The notes below the pieces were generated by a model that was not told the DNA's origin, did no database searches, and worked only from the letters and a program-made list of their open reading frames with translations. Positions 1-7,365 of a stretch of 21,426 bases of DNA are shown piece after piece. The DNA is from Alphaproteobacteria bacterium (GTDB taxonomy: Bacteria; Pseudomonadota; Alphaproteobacteria; Micavibrionales; Micavibrionaceae), in NCBI GenBank assembly GCA_016763095.1, contig JAESUK010000083.1, forward strand, positions 1-21,426, given 5' to 3'. Each line of letters begins with the position of its first letter. The first letter of the stretch is position 1. The position numbers were made by a program, and so were the translations under genes.

Positions 1-1244
1 ACTGCATACATTGCCAAATGTCCACCATCCAACAATGGGATGGGGAAGAGATTAATCAAGCCAAGGTTAATGGAAAGTAAGGCAGCAAACGTAATCAAGG
101 CAATCCAGCCCCTTTCCGCCATATCACCTGCGACAGCACCAATACGAATAACCCCGCCAAGCTCTTGGGCACTTCTTGTTCCTGTGACAATTTGCCCCAA
201 AGCTCCGAGACTATCCTTGACTATGCGCCATGTCTCAATCGTTGCCACGCCAACGGCCTCAAGCGTTGTAAACTCGACATATCTTTGGGATACAACATCA
301 GCAAGGACAAGAGCTTCGTAGTACGGATCTTCACTATCCGTCATTGCCTCATTTTTATTCATACGAGGGTCAACCAGTAATGATTCACCTTCTTCTGTTA
401 CACCCGTTAAACCAATTCTGAACGGCGTACCAATTTTTTTAAGTAGAAGAGCGCGGGTTTCATCAACGTTCTCTGGGTTTGTTTTTTTACCATCAATAGA
501 TGTAATGCCCTCAATAAGTATCCCATTACTTGGTCCAAGAACGCCAATGCGCCCAATTTCTTGTTTGAAACCGAACTTATCTTCGAACGAAACGCGCTCA
601 GGCGTTGGATAAAGTTCAATTGTATTGCCATTCCGCTCAACAACAAATGTCATTTTTGTATCAAGAGCGATCGCGACAGAGCGTCTTATATCCCCAAACC
701 GTGTCGCCTCACGCCCATCTATTTCTAAAATTAAGTCGTGAGGCTTAAAACCTGCTAAGTCCGCAGAACTTCCTATTTGTACAGCGGTTACAACGGGCGG
801 AGTTTCATATTTTCCCATTGTGCCAAACAAGCCAGATAGAATAGCAATTGCAAAAAGAAAGTTAATAGCAGGTCCTGCAAATACAATTGCAGAGCGCTTC
901 CATATTGGTTGCGCAAAGAACGCAACGCTTTTTTCTTCAGAAGAATATTCTTTGTCGCCATCATGTCCAGCACTTGCGGGGTCAGCATCACCAAACATCT
1001 TCACATAGCCACCAAGAGGTATCAGTGAAAATTTCCAACGTGTTCCGTTTTTAGCCGTCCACCCCCAGATTTCTTTTCCGAAGCCAATTGAGAATACTTC
1101 AACCTTAACGCCACACATACGCGCAACGATGAAATGTCCCCATTCATGGACAAAAACAAGAATGGTTAGTACCAATAAGAAACTCGCGCCATAAAGCCAT
1201 ATATTTTCTAAAATAAGTTGAAATAGCTCTATAAAAGATTCCAT
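1..1244 (-). CDS. rseP: RseP/MmpA-type site-2 zinc metalloprotease (partial, 3' end outside window)
   Basis: Intramembrane metalloprotease that cleaves membrane-anchored regulators after a first site-1 cut (RseA-type release of envelope stress signals). I translated this frame by hand. It runs open from the ATG at 1244 to the window edge, giving 414 complete codons, so only the extreme C-terminus is missing. The zinc motif HEWGH is at residues 33-37 in the first membrane helix. The second active-site motif, NLFPIPLLDGGH, is at 398-409 with metal-ligand D406. FAGPAINFLFAI (122-133) is a further membrane helix. A PDZ domain covers roughly 148-215. Residues about 235-305 look like an added, PDZ-like stretch (see findings). 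An AGGA ribosome site lies in the last codons of dxr, 8 bases before the ATG; the gap to dxr is 5 bases, so translational coupling is likely. The family call is very secure. Confidence 0.95.
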   Translation of the reverse strand, partial: MESFIELFQLILENIWLYGASFLLVLTILVFVHEWGHFIVARMCGVKVEVFSIGFGKEIWGWTAKNGTRWKFSLIPLGGYVKMFGDADPASAGHDGDKEYSSEEKSVAFFAQPIWKRSAIVFAGPAINFLFAIAILSGLFGTMGKYETPPVVTAVQIGSSADLAGFKPHDLILEIDGREATRFGDIRRSVAIALDTKMTFVVERNGNTIELYPTPERVSFEDKFGFKQEIGRIGVLGPSNGILIEGITSIDGKKTNPENVDETRALLLKKIGTPFRIGLTGVTEEGESLLVDPRMNKNEAMTDSEDPYYEALVLADVVSQRYVEFTTLEAVGVATIETWRIVKDSLGALGQIVTGTRSAQELGGVIRIGAVAGDMAERGWIALITFAALLSINLGLINLFPIPLLDGGHLAMYA

Positions 1245-1249
1245 GTAGT

Positions 1250-2431
1250 TTATCCTGTTTGTTTAAAATTATTGGATGTTTTAAGTATGTGCGCGCATGT
1301 ATCACTTCGCACAGTTTGATCTAAAAGTAATATATCTTCAAGAGTTGATATAGTGTTTTTATAGTCTTTTTCCAGTGCTGAGGAGACAGCTTCTATAATT
1401 CCTTTGAAGGATATTTCACCGTTTAAAAACGCCGCGACAGCGACCTCATTGGATGCATTTAACACCAAGGGTGCATTTCCGCCTACATTTAATGCATTAT
1501 ACGCCATTTTTAGAGCAGGAAATTTTTCAAAATCTGGCGGAGAAAATGTAAGGTTAGCTAATTGTTGTATATCTAGTTTTTGACCACATGTTTCCATACG
1601 TTTGGGGTATGCCAGTGCATTTACAATAGGTGTGGACATGTCGGGCGCGCCCATCTGTGCAAGAACAGACCCATCGTTATATTGTACCATAGAGTGAATG
1701 ATTGATTGCGGATGAATTACAATGTCAATTTTTTCCGTAGGCATTTCAAAGAGATAGTGAGCCTCAATAACTTCCAACCCCTTGTTCATAAGGGTTGCAC
1801 AGTCTATGGATATCTTTGGTCCCATTGACCAATTGGGGTGAGCAACTGCTTGCTCAGGCGTAGCAACTTCAATCTGTTCCTTTGTCCATTCTCTGAAAGG
1901 ACCACCAGAAGCGGTTAGAATAATCCGTTCAATAGCATCTCTGTTATTATTTTCAAAAACCTGAAATATAGCGTTATGTTCACTGTCCACGGGAAGAATT
2001 GTCGTGCCATATTGCTTTGCGCGTGACATCAAGAGTGCACCAGCAGACACCAATGGTTCTTTATTTGCAATCGCAACAAAACGTCCATTTGGAAGTGCTT
2101 TAAAAATTGGTTCTAAACCCGCCATGCCAACAATCGCCATCATTACCCAATCAACGGAATGCGCCGCCATGTCTAACAAAGCTTGTCGCCCTGCCAAAGC
2201 TTTTATTGATGTGTCTTTTAGGAGTGTTTTAAGTTCATCACTTTTTTCTTCATTCGCGATGACCGCATATTTAGCCTTTAAGGCGATAGCTTGTTTTGCA
2301 AGAAGTTTAGCATTGTTATATGCTGTTAATACCTCAACATCCACGCTATCGCTGTGATGTTGCAACAGCTTTACAGTGCTTTTACCGACAGAGCCCGTAG
2401 AGCCAAAGACTGATATGGTTCTTTTATCCAT
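1250..2431 (-). CDS. dxr: 1-deoxy-D-xylulose 5-phosphate reductoisomerase
   Basis: Cytoplasmic enzyme of the non-mevalonate (MEP) isoprenoid pathway. It converts 1-deoxyxylulose 5-phosphate to 2-C-methylerythritol 4-phosphate using NADPH and a divalent metal. The 393-residue length is normal for the family. The N-terminal nucleotide-binding loop GSTGSVG is at residues 10-16, ANKEPLVSAG at 122-131, and the metal-binding VDSEHNAIFQ at 148-157 (D149, E151). The substrate loops TASGGPF and HPNWSMGPKISIDCATLMNK follow in the middle third. The start is fixed by a full AGGAGGT ribosome site that overlaps the end of cdsA, one base away. Its product feeds the isoprenoid chain used by uppS two genes upstream, so pathway and operon agree. 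Confidence 0.97.
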   Translation of the reverse strand: MDKRTISVFGSTGSVGKSTVKLLQHHSDSVDVEVLTAYNNAKLLAKQAIALKAKYAVIANEEKSDELKTLLKDTSIKALAGRQALLDMAAHSVDWVMMAIVGMAGLEPIFKALPNGRFVAIANKEPLVSAGALLMSRAKQYGTTILPVDSEHNAIFQVFENNNRDAIERIILTASGGPFREWTKEQIEVATPEQAVAHPNWSMGPKISIDCATLMNKGLEVIEAHYLFEMPTEKIDIVIHPQSIIHSMVQYNDGSVLAQMGAPDMSTPIVNALAYPKRMETCGQKLDIQQLANLTFSPPDFEKFPALKMAYNALNVGGNAPLVLNASNEVAVAAFLNGEISFKGIIEAVSSALEKDYKNTISTLEDILLLDQTVRSDTCAHILKTSNNFKQTG

Positions 2432-2432
2432 A

Positions 2433-3089
2433 CTAACCTCCTACTTTTTCAAAAATAACGGGCAAGGCAAATAGAAGAACGGGTGCAACAAGCAGAAGTG
2501 CGTCTATGCGATCCAGCATTCCACCATGACCAGGGAATAATGCGCCTGTGTCTTTAACTTTAACGTGGCGTTTTAAGGCAGAGACCATTAAATCTCCAGA
2601 TTGCCCAACGATGCCTATTATTACACTGAGCATCAAGAACAATAGAATATCATCACCTGAATTATAGATTATAAAAGGAATGCTTGCGCCAAGTAGCGCG
2701 CCAATATATCCCGACCATGTTTTATTTGGGCTGATTGTTGGACTCATCTTTGGTCCTTTGAAGGTTTTTCCCACTATATAGGCAACGCTGTCACTTCCCC
2801 AGACAGATAGAAGTAAGAGAAGGACAAAGACGAACCCTTCATCGAATTGACGGAGCATATAGATAGAAATAAATCCTACTATAATATAAATAGCCCCAAA
2901 CAATGCGAGAATAACGGAATGCCTAGACTTCTTTGACATGGAAAACCATTCATAGAAGGCAAGGAACATAGCCACAGCCATCATGATTTTAAATGTTATT
3001 CCACCAATATAGAGAAGACCAATTACAATTGGAGCGCCAACAAATAAGGTTAACAAGCGCTTTTTAAGATTGTCAGGAATAGACATCAT
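2433..3089 (-). CDS. cdsA: Phosphatidate cytidylyltransferase (CDP-diacylglycerol synthase)
   Basis: Integral membrane enzyme that makes CDP-diacylglycerol from phosphatidic acid and CTP, the branch point for all phospholipids. The protein has 218 residues, shorter than the roughly 285 of the E. coli enzyme but within the range of compact CdsA proteins. Hydrophobic helices fill the N-terminal half. SVWGSDSVAYIVGKTFKGPK (95-114) carries the conserved DS/AY/GK region. The family signature is at 170-196: SALKR, then KDTGALFPGHGG, then LDRID, matching the pattern S-x-x-KR...KD...P-x-HGG-x-x-DR-x-D. The start is preceded by a weak ribosome site, and two Met codons are adjacent. It lies 10 bases after uppS and 1 base before dxr. 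Confidence 0.96.
   Translation of the reverse strand: MMSIPDNLKKRLLTLFVGAPIVIGLLYIGGITFKIMMAVAMFLAFYEWFSMSKKSRHSVILALFGAIYIIVGFISIYMLRQFDEGFVFVLLLLLSVWGSDSVAYIVGKTFKGPKMSPTISPNKTWSGYIGALLGASIPFIIYNSGDDILLFLMLSVIIGIVGQSGDLMVSALKRHVKVKDTGALFPGHGGMLDRIDALLLVAPVLLFALPVIFEKVGG
2436..2442 (-). promoter_or_regulatory. Strong ribosome binding site of dxr inside the end of cdsA
   Basis: On the minus strand AGGAGGT sits in the last two sense codons and the stop codon of cdsA (GTA GGA GGT TAG), a few bases before the dxr ATG. It is a full-strength Shine-Dalgarno match. The terminating cdsA ribosome would therefore be placed directly on the dxr start. Confidence 0.75.
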
Positions 3090-3099
3090 CGCATATCAC

Positions 3100-3852
3100 T
3101 TATGTTTTATTTACTTTGGTTGATTTTATACCACCATAGCGACGGTCACGGGATTCAAATTCACTGATTGCGTTGATAAGATCGTCTTTTTTGAAGTCAG
3201 GCCACAATGTATCCATGAAGACAAACTCTGTATAAGCACACTGCCATAGCAGGAAGTTACTAATTCTTTGTTCTCCACTTGTCCGAATTAAGATATCAGG
3301 ATCAGGAAGACCTGCTGTCATTAAGCGAGAAGAAAACGCCTCTTCAATTTCATCTTGAGATAGCACTTCACCCTTGGCGACCTGTTCTTCAATCAATTGT
3401 TTTGTCGTATGGAGAATTTCTTGTCGTCCACCATAATTCAGCGCGATACACAGCGTTAGGCTTGTGTTGTCTCTTGTAAGGTTTTCAGCATTGTCAATCA
3501 ATTTTACGATATCTTTTGCCAAGCCTGCGCGATGACCTATAACACGAAGCTGAACTCCATTTTTGTGAAGGTCGGCGGTTTCTGACTTTAAGTAATAACG
3601 TAATAAATGCATTAAATCATTTACTTCATCTTTTGGTCTGTTCCAATTTTCTGTCGAAAAGCCAAACAAAGTAAGATATGGAACTTTAAGATCGCCAGCA
3701 GCGTTTACCGCGCGACGCGCAGCTTCAACGCCCTGCTTGTGCCCGGCAGTGCGTGGCAATCCCCTTGCCTTCGCCCAACGCCCATTGCCATCCATAATGA
3801 TTGCAATGTGCTTTATTGTATTTTGTGTATTTTTGAACATTTTATCAGACAT
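3100..3852 (-). CDS. uppS: Isoprenyl transferase (undecaprenyl diphosphate synthase)
   Basis: Cis-prenyltransferase that extends farnesyl diphosphate to undecaprenyl diphosphate, the lipid carrier for peptidoglycan and surface polysaccharides. The 250 residues match the family. Region I, IAIIMDGNGRWAKARG (16-31), has the catalytic aspartate D21. TLFGFSTENWNRP is at 61-73. The C-terminal diphosphate-binding segment is ILIRTSGEQRISNFLLWQ (187-204) with R190, R196 and S198. I see no convincing ribosome site before either Met1 or Met5, and the gap to frr is 4 bases. The start is probably used by coupling to frr termination, and the exact Met is uncertain by four codons. Confidence 0.96.
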   Translation of the reverse strand: MSDKMFKNTQNTIKHIAIIMDGNGRWAKARGLPRTAGHKQGVEAARRAVNAAGDLKVPYLTLFGFSTENWNRPKDEVNDLMHLLRYYLKSETADLHKNGVQLRVIGHRAGLAKDIVKLIDNAENLTRDNTSLTLCIALNYGGRQEILHTTKQLIEEQVAKGEVLSQDEIEEAFSSRLMTAGLPDPDILIRTSGEQRISNFLLWQCAYTEFVFMDTLWPDFKKDDLINAISEFESRDRRYGGIKSTKVNKT

Positions 3853-3856
3853 TAAA

Positions 3857-4411
3857 TTAGACAGTCATTATGTCTTTTTCTTTATCAACCAAACGTTGGT
3901 CAACAATTTTGATTTGAGAATCTGTCAATTTTTGAACATCATCAGAAAGACGTTTTTGTTCATCTTCAGATATATCATTCTCTTTTTCCATCTTCTTAAG
4001 GCTATCCATACCATCACGACGAATATTACGAACGGATATACGTGTTTGCTCTGCATAGTTTTTTGCAACTTTTACAAGCTCTGTACGGCGTTCTTCGTTT
4101 AATTCAGGAATAGGAACACGAATGACAGCACCTTCTGCTTGTGGGTTTAGACCAAGGCCAGAATCACGGATCGCTTTTTCAACATTTTGCACTGCATTTG
4201 CATCCCAAACTTGTACCGTTAGCATTCTTGGCTCTGGCGCATTTATGTTTGCCACTTGGTTCAGCGGCATTTTGCTTCCATACATATCAACTTGTACGGG
4301 ATCAAGCATCGCAGTAGATGCACGCCCAGTTCTTAGTCCTGAAAATTCTTTTCCAAGGTTATCAAGAGCGCCTTCCATACGGCGTTTTAAATCTGTTTCA
4401 CTATAACTCAT
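3857..4411 (-). CDS. frr: Ribosome recycling factor
   Basis: With EF-G, splits post-termination ribosomes in the cytoplasm. The protein has 184 residues, essentially the standard length. Diagnostic segments are EFSGLRTGRASTAMLDPVQV near residues 23-42, the hinge and domain II around PLNQVANINAPEPRML, and the C-terminal helix starting NYAEQTRISVRNIRRDGMD with the conserved R-x-x-RR. A clear AGGAG lies 8 bases before the ATG. The gene follows pyrH by 23 bases and precedes uppS by 4, the usual bacterial pyrH-frr-uppS order. Confidence 0.98.
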   Translation of the reverse strand: MSYSETDLKRRMEGALDNLGKEFSGLRTGRASTAMLDPVQVDMYGSKMPLNQVANINAPEPRMLTVQVWDANAVQNVEKAIRDSGLGLNPQAEGAVIRVPIPELNEERRTELVKVAKNYAEQTRISVRNIRRDGMDSLKKMEKENDISEDEQKRLSDDVQKLTDSQIKIVDQRLVDKEKDIMTV

Positions 4412-4434
4412 CTTAAACTCTCCTATTTTAAGGA

Positions 4435-5220
4435 TTAATCTTTAACTAGCGTATATACACCTTCACCATGCATCACTTTTACAAAATTATGCTTATCACG
4501 AATAGAGAACACCATAATTGGTATTTTGTTTTCGCGCGCAAGTGAGATTGCCGTGGCATCCATTACACGTAAATCCTTTGTAAGAACCTCCATGTAAGTG
4601 ATTGTGTCATATTTTGTGGCCGTTTTATCAAGCATCGGATCAGCGGTATAAATACCATCAACCTTTGTTCCTTTTGCAATCAAGTCACAGTTCATCTCAG
4701 ACGCACGTAACGTTGCCGCCGTATCTGAGGTGAAGTATGGATTTCCTGTTCCTGCTGCAAAAATTACAACACGACCTTTGTCCATGTGACGCATCGCACG
4801 ACGGCGAATGTATGGCTCGCAAATTTCGTCCATACCGATAGCGGATTGTACACGACAATCCACATTAATATTTTCCAACGCATTTTGAAGGGCAAGGGCA
4901 TTTATAACAATTCCCAGCATTCCCATATGGTCCGCGGTTGTTCTGTCCATACCGTTTGCTGCACCTGAAACACCACGGAAGATGTTTCCTGCACCAACTG
5001 TGACACAAACTTGAATACCTGCATCCACAACTTCTTTAATATCTTGAGCAATACGATCAACCGTATCAGGGTCTAAGCCAAATTCTTTGTCCCCCATTAA
5101 CGCCTCACCCGAGACCTTAAAAAGAATACGATTATAGAGTGGCTTTGTAGTTTTATATGTCATGGGAGATACCTCACTCGAACTTTGACTAGAATCTGGA
5201 GAAAGTGCCGTTTGCGTCAT
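4435..5220 (-). CDS. pyrH: Uridylate kinase (UMP kinase)
   Basis: Hexameric amino-acid-kinase-fold enzyme that phosphorylates UMP to UDP and is essential for pyrimidine nucleotide supply. Numbered from the longer start (261 residues): FKVSGEALMG (34-43) is the phosphate loop, GAGNIFRG is at 76-83, and the UMP/GTP region continues through NGMDRTTADHMGMLG. AAGTGNPYFTSDTAA (155-169) and KGTKVDGIYTADP (183-195) are the other family blocks. Two starts are possible. Met1 has a good AAGGAG 8 bases upstream. Met20 (position 5163) has a GAGG and gives about 242 residues, the usual size. Met1 adds a Ser-rich tail of 19 residues that the family does not need. I kept the longer frame for its better ribosome site, at moderate certainty. 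Confidence 0.95.
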   Translation of the reverse strand: MTQTALSPDSSQSSSEVSPMTYKTTKPLYNRILFKVSGEALMGDKEFGLDPDTVDRIAQDIKEVVDAGIQVCVTVGAGNIFRGVSGAANGMDRTTADHMGMLGIVINALALQNALENINVDCRVQSAIGMDEICEPYIRRRAMRHMDKGRVVIFAAGTGNPYFTSDTAATLRASEMNCDLIAKGTKVDGIYTADPMLDKTATKYDTITYMEVLTKDLRVMDATAISLARENKIPIMVFSIRDKHNFVKVMHGEGVYTLVKD

Positions 5221-5252
5221 GTGATGATCTCCTTTTTTCTTTTATTCAACCT

Positions 5253-5281
5253 ACTGTACAAACAGCCGCATGATAATTCAA
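5253..5281 (-). promoter_or_regulatory. Possible weak promoter for pyrH
   Basis: TTGAAT (5276-5281) and TACAGT (5253-5258) are separated by 17 bases on the minus strand. Each matches the sigma-70 consensus at four of six positions. The pair lies inside the hairpin that follows tsf, so a pyrH promoter here would overlap the terminator of the operon before it. This is a weak match only. Confidence 0.22.
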
Positions 5282-5291
5282 TGCGGCTGTT
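5261..5291 (-). terminator. Hairpin after tsf (rpsB-tsf operon terminator, weak U-tract)
   Basis: Perfect 11-base inverted repeat: AACAGCCGCAT at 5261-5271 and ATGCGGCTGTT at 5281-5291, with a 9-base loop. On the minus strand it lies about 35 bases after the tsf stop and is followed by a short T-containing run (TTTGT), not a long T tract. It fits a partial terminator or 3'-end-stabilising stem between rpsB-tsf and pyrH. Escape into pyrH is likely because the U-tract is poor. Confidence 0.65.
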
Positions 5292-5325
5292 CAACTTATT
5301 CTCTAGTAATTAGCTATCTATAAGA

Positions 5326-6252
5326 TTAGGCAGTCGCCGCAGTTGCTGCAACTTCAGCTGCAAAATCAACTTCTTCTTTTTCGATACCTTCACCAAGCGC
5401 ATAGCGAACATAACCTCTAAGCTCAACTGCCGTACCAAGTTCTTTCGCTGCGTTTGCAACAACATCAGATATTTTGTTTTCATTATCCATAATGAAGGCC
5501 TGATCCATAAGACAAATTTCCTCGTAATATTTACGCATACGTCCGTCAATCATTTTTTCAATGATATTATCTGGCTTGCCACTTTCACGTGCTTGTTCGA
5601 TAAGAACGTTACGCTCTCTTTCAAGGGCTACAGGATCAACACTTGCTTGATCCAAACATTCAGGCTTCACAGCAGCAACATGCATTGCAATTTGACGTCC
5701 TAGCTCTTGAAGCTTTTCTTTATCTCCATCAGATTCTAAGGCAATCAATACACCAATTTTTCCGAGGTTGTCAGCAACTGCGTTATGCATGTAGCTTGCA
5801 ACAACACCATTTGAAACACTTAGTTTTTCCATACGGCGCAAAGACATATTTTCACCAATTTTGGCGATCATATCTGTCAAAGCTTGTTCAATAGATTTTC
5901 CTGACATATCAGCAGCTTTAAGCTCTGTGTCGTTTGATACAGCCAAAGCACTACCCGCAACTGTACGAACGAATGTTTGGAAGATATCGTTACGTGCAAC
6001 GAAATCTGTCTCAGAGTTAATCTCAACGACAGCAGCTGTTGTGCCATTATCGTTTGTTGATATTGCTACCAAGCCCTCTGCCGCAATACGTCCAGCTTTT
6101 TTAGCTGCTTTTGCCATACCTTTTGTACGAAGCCAATCGACCGCTGCGTCCATATCACCATTATTTTCTACCAAAGCTTTTTTAGCGTCCATCATACCAA
6201 CGCCAGTTGCTCCTCGAAGTTCTTTAACCATTGATGCTGTAACTTGTGTCAT
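5326..6252 (-). CDS. tsf: Translation elongation factor Ts
   Basis: Guanine-nucleotide exchange factor that recycles EF-Tu-GDP. The protein has 308 residues. The N-terminal UBA-like module reads VTASMVKELRGATGVGMMDA and continues KKALVENNGDMDAAVDWL; MAKAAKKAGRIAAEG and the core NSETDFVARND with the conserved TDFVA segment follow. Two adjacent ATGs occur at 6255 and 6252. The ribosome site AAGGA is only 3 bases from the first but 6 from the second, so I start at 6252. It follows rpsB by about 50 bases in the universal rpsB-tsf pairing. The C-terminal tail ends in an Ala/Thr-rich run. Confidence 0.97.
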   Translation of the reverse strand: MTQVTASMVKELRGATGVGMMDAKKALVENNGDMDAAVDWLRTKGMAKAAKKAGRIAAEGLVAISTNDNGTTAAVVEINSETDFVARNDIFQTFVRTVAGSALAVSNDTELKAADMSGKSIEQALTDMIAKIGENMSLRRMEKLSVSNGVVASYMHNAVADNLGKIGVLIALESDGDKEKLQELGRQIAMHVAAVKPECLDQASVDPVALERERNVLIEQARESGKPDNIIEKMIDGRMRKYYEEICLMDQAFIMDNENKISDVVANAAKELGTAVELRGYVRYALGEGIEKEEVDFAAEVAATAATA

Positions 6253-6286
6253 CATCTGTCCTTTTTATTTGTATTCATTCATAGCG

Positions 6287-6315
6287 TTAAAAAGTAACGA
6301 CAGCTTATGCTGTCG
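6287..6315 (-). terminator. Terminator-like hairpin around the rpsB stop codon (possible attenuator)
   Basis: CGACAGC (6298-6304) and GCTGTCG (6309-6315) form a perfect 7-base-pair stem with a 4-base loop. On the minus strand the stem is followed at once by TTACTTTTTAA, a terminator-like T tract. The first stem arm is the last codons of rpsB and the TAA stop is in the loop. Ribosomes finishing rpsB would melt it. It may lower tsf transcription when rpsB is not translated. Confidence 0.5.
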
Positions 6316-7171
6316 CCGCTTTTTTAGTTGCTTCTACAGCTTTTGCTTCTTTTTTAGGAGCATCTTCTGTTTTCTCTTTTTTTGCTTCTACTTTTTTCAC
6401 AGATACTTTTTTCACTGCTTTTGCCGCAGGTACTTTTACATCTATGTTTTCAGCAGCGCCCGCATCAACATTGCTTTTTGACAATTGTTCCTGAACACCC
6501 GCAAGGATACTTGAAACAGCAAGGTCGCAATAAAGATCAATCGCACGGATAGCATCATCGTTACCAGGAATTGGGTAAGTAATTCCATCTGGGTTACTAT
6601 TACTATCAATAACAGCAATGATTGGAATGTTTAGCTTTGTTGCTTCTTTGATCGCAATATCCTCTTTGTTTGTGTCAATAATGAACACAACATCAGGTGC
6701 ACCACCCATATCACGGATACCACCAATTGCCATATCAAGCTTGTTACGTTCGCGATCCAACATCAAAAGTTCTTTCTTAGAACGTGTAGACCCTTCTTCT
6801 GCCAAAAGAACTTCAAGATCTTTCAAACGCTTGATGGATTTAGAAATTGTTTTCCAGTTTGTCATCATTCCACCCAACCAACGATGGTTAACGTAGAATT
6901 GACCAGAACGTGCAGCTGCATCAGCTACTTTTTCTTGTGCTTGTCTTTTTGTACCAACAAAAAGAATGCGTCCGCCTTTTGCAGCTGTTGTTTTTAAAAC
7001 ATTAAGAGCTTCTGTAAGAGCAGGTGTTGTTTGCTTTAAATCGATAATGTGAATACCATTTCTTACACCGAAGATGTATTCACGCATTTTAGGGTTCCAA
7101 CGACGTGCTCGGTGACCGAAGTGAACGCCTGCTTCTAGAAGATCGCGCATTGTAAATAGAGGTTTAGCCAT
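6305..7171 (-). CDS. rpsB: 30S ribosomal protein S2 with basic C-terminal tail
   Basis: Small-subunit ribosomal protein needed for S1 binding. The N-terminus reads KPLFTMRDLLEAGVHFGHRA (residues 3-22) followed by RRWNPKM, then YIFGVRNGIHIIDLKQT, LFVGTKRQAQE, NHRWLGGMMTNWKTI and DVVFIIDTNKEDIAIKEA. All are core S2 blocks. The protein has 288 residues, longer than the roughly 241 of E. coli S2. The excess is a Lys/Ala/Glu-rich low-complexity tail from about residue 230. The ribosome site is AAGGAAAATATT-ATG. A good sigma-70-like promoter and a leader of about 135 bases lie upstream. Confidence 0.98.
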   Translation of the reverse strand: MAKPLFTMRDLLEAGVHFGHRARRWNPKMREYIFGVRNGIHIIDLKQTTPALTEALNVLKTTAAKGGRILFVGTKRQAQEKVADAAARSGQFYVNHRWLGGMMTNWKTISKSIKRLKDLEVLLAEEGSTRSKKELLMLDRERNKLDMAIGGIRDMGGAPDVVFIIDTNKEDIAIKEATKLNIPIIAVIDSNSNPDGITYPIPGNDDAIRAIDLYCDLAVSSILAGVQEQLSKSNVDAGAAENIDVKVPAAKAVKKVSVKKVEAKKEKTEDAPKKEAKAVEATKKAATA

Positions 7172-7307
7172 AATATTTTCCTTTTCCAGTTATGCCTCTA
7201 CAAATCATGGAACCAAAGTTGGCACCGGAAGGGATAAGTTTAATGAGTAAACTCAGCCTTGATCTGTATGTGATTTTGCAAATATCAAACAACTTGATAA
7301 CTGCTTG
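7172..7307 (-). promoter_or_regulatory. rpsB 5' leader, candidate S2-binding autoregulatory region
   Basis: Between the predicted start of transcription (about 7307) and the rpsB ATG lies a leader of about 135 bases with no good ORF. It contains GGTGCCA-ACTT-TGGTTCC (7209-7226, minus strand), an imperfect hairpin with one mismatch and one G-T pair about 37 bases before the ATG. In E. coli S2 represses its own operon through the rpsB leader, and structured rpsB leaders have been proposed in alphaproteobacteria. That this leader does the same is inference from position and the hairpin. Confidence 0.4.
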
Positions 7308-7313
7308 AGGCGG

Positions 7314-7342
7314 ATATAACAGGAAAACAGCGCGTTTCGCAA
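7314..7342 (-). promoter_or_regulatory. rpsB promoter (-35 TTGCGA, 17 bp, -10 TTATAT)
   Basis: On the minus strand TTGCGA (7337-7342) and TTATAT (7314-7319, overlapping TATATC) are separated by 17 bases, the ideal sigma-70 spacing. They lie in the only sizeable gap upstream of rpsB, just after the end of the deacetylase gene. Expression independent of the accessory genes is expected for a ribosomal protein operon. I see no terminator between the deacetylase gene and this promoter. Confidence 0.55.
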
Positions 7343-7365
7343 GGAAAAAATGCTTAAATGTCGGT

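Noticed and set aside
5861..6481. 206-codon plus-strand frame, antisense to tsf and rpsB, rich in Phe/Ser/Cys
   Set aside because: Its composition is the mirror of the Lys/Ala-rich S2 tail and it crosses two certain genes; there is no ribosome site or family resemblance.
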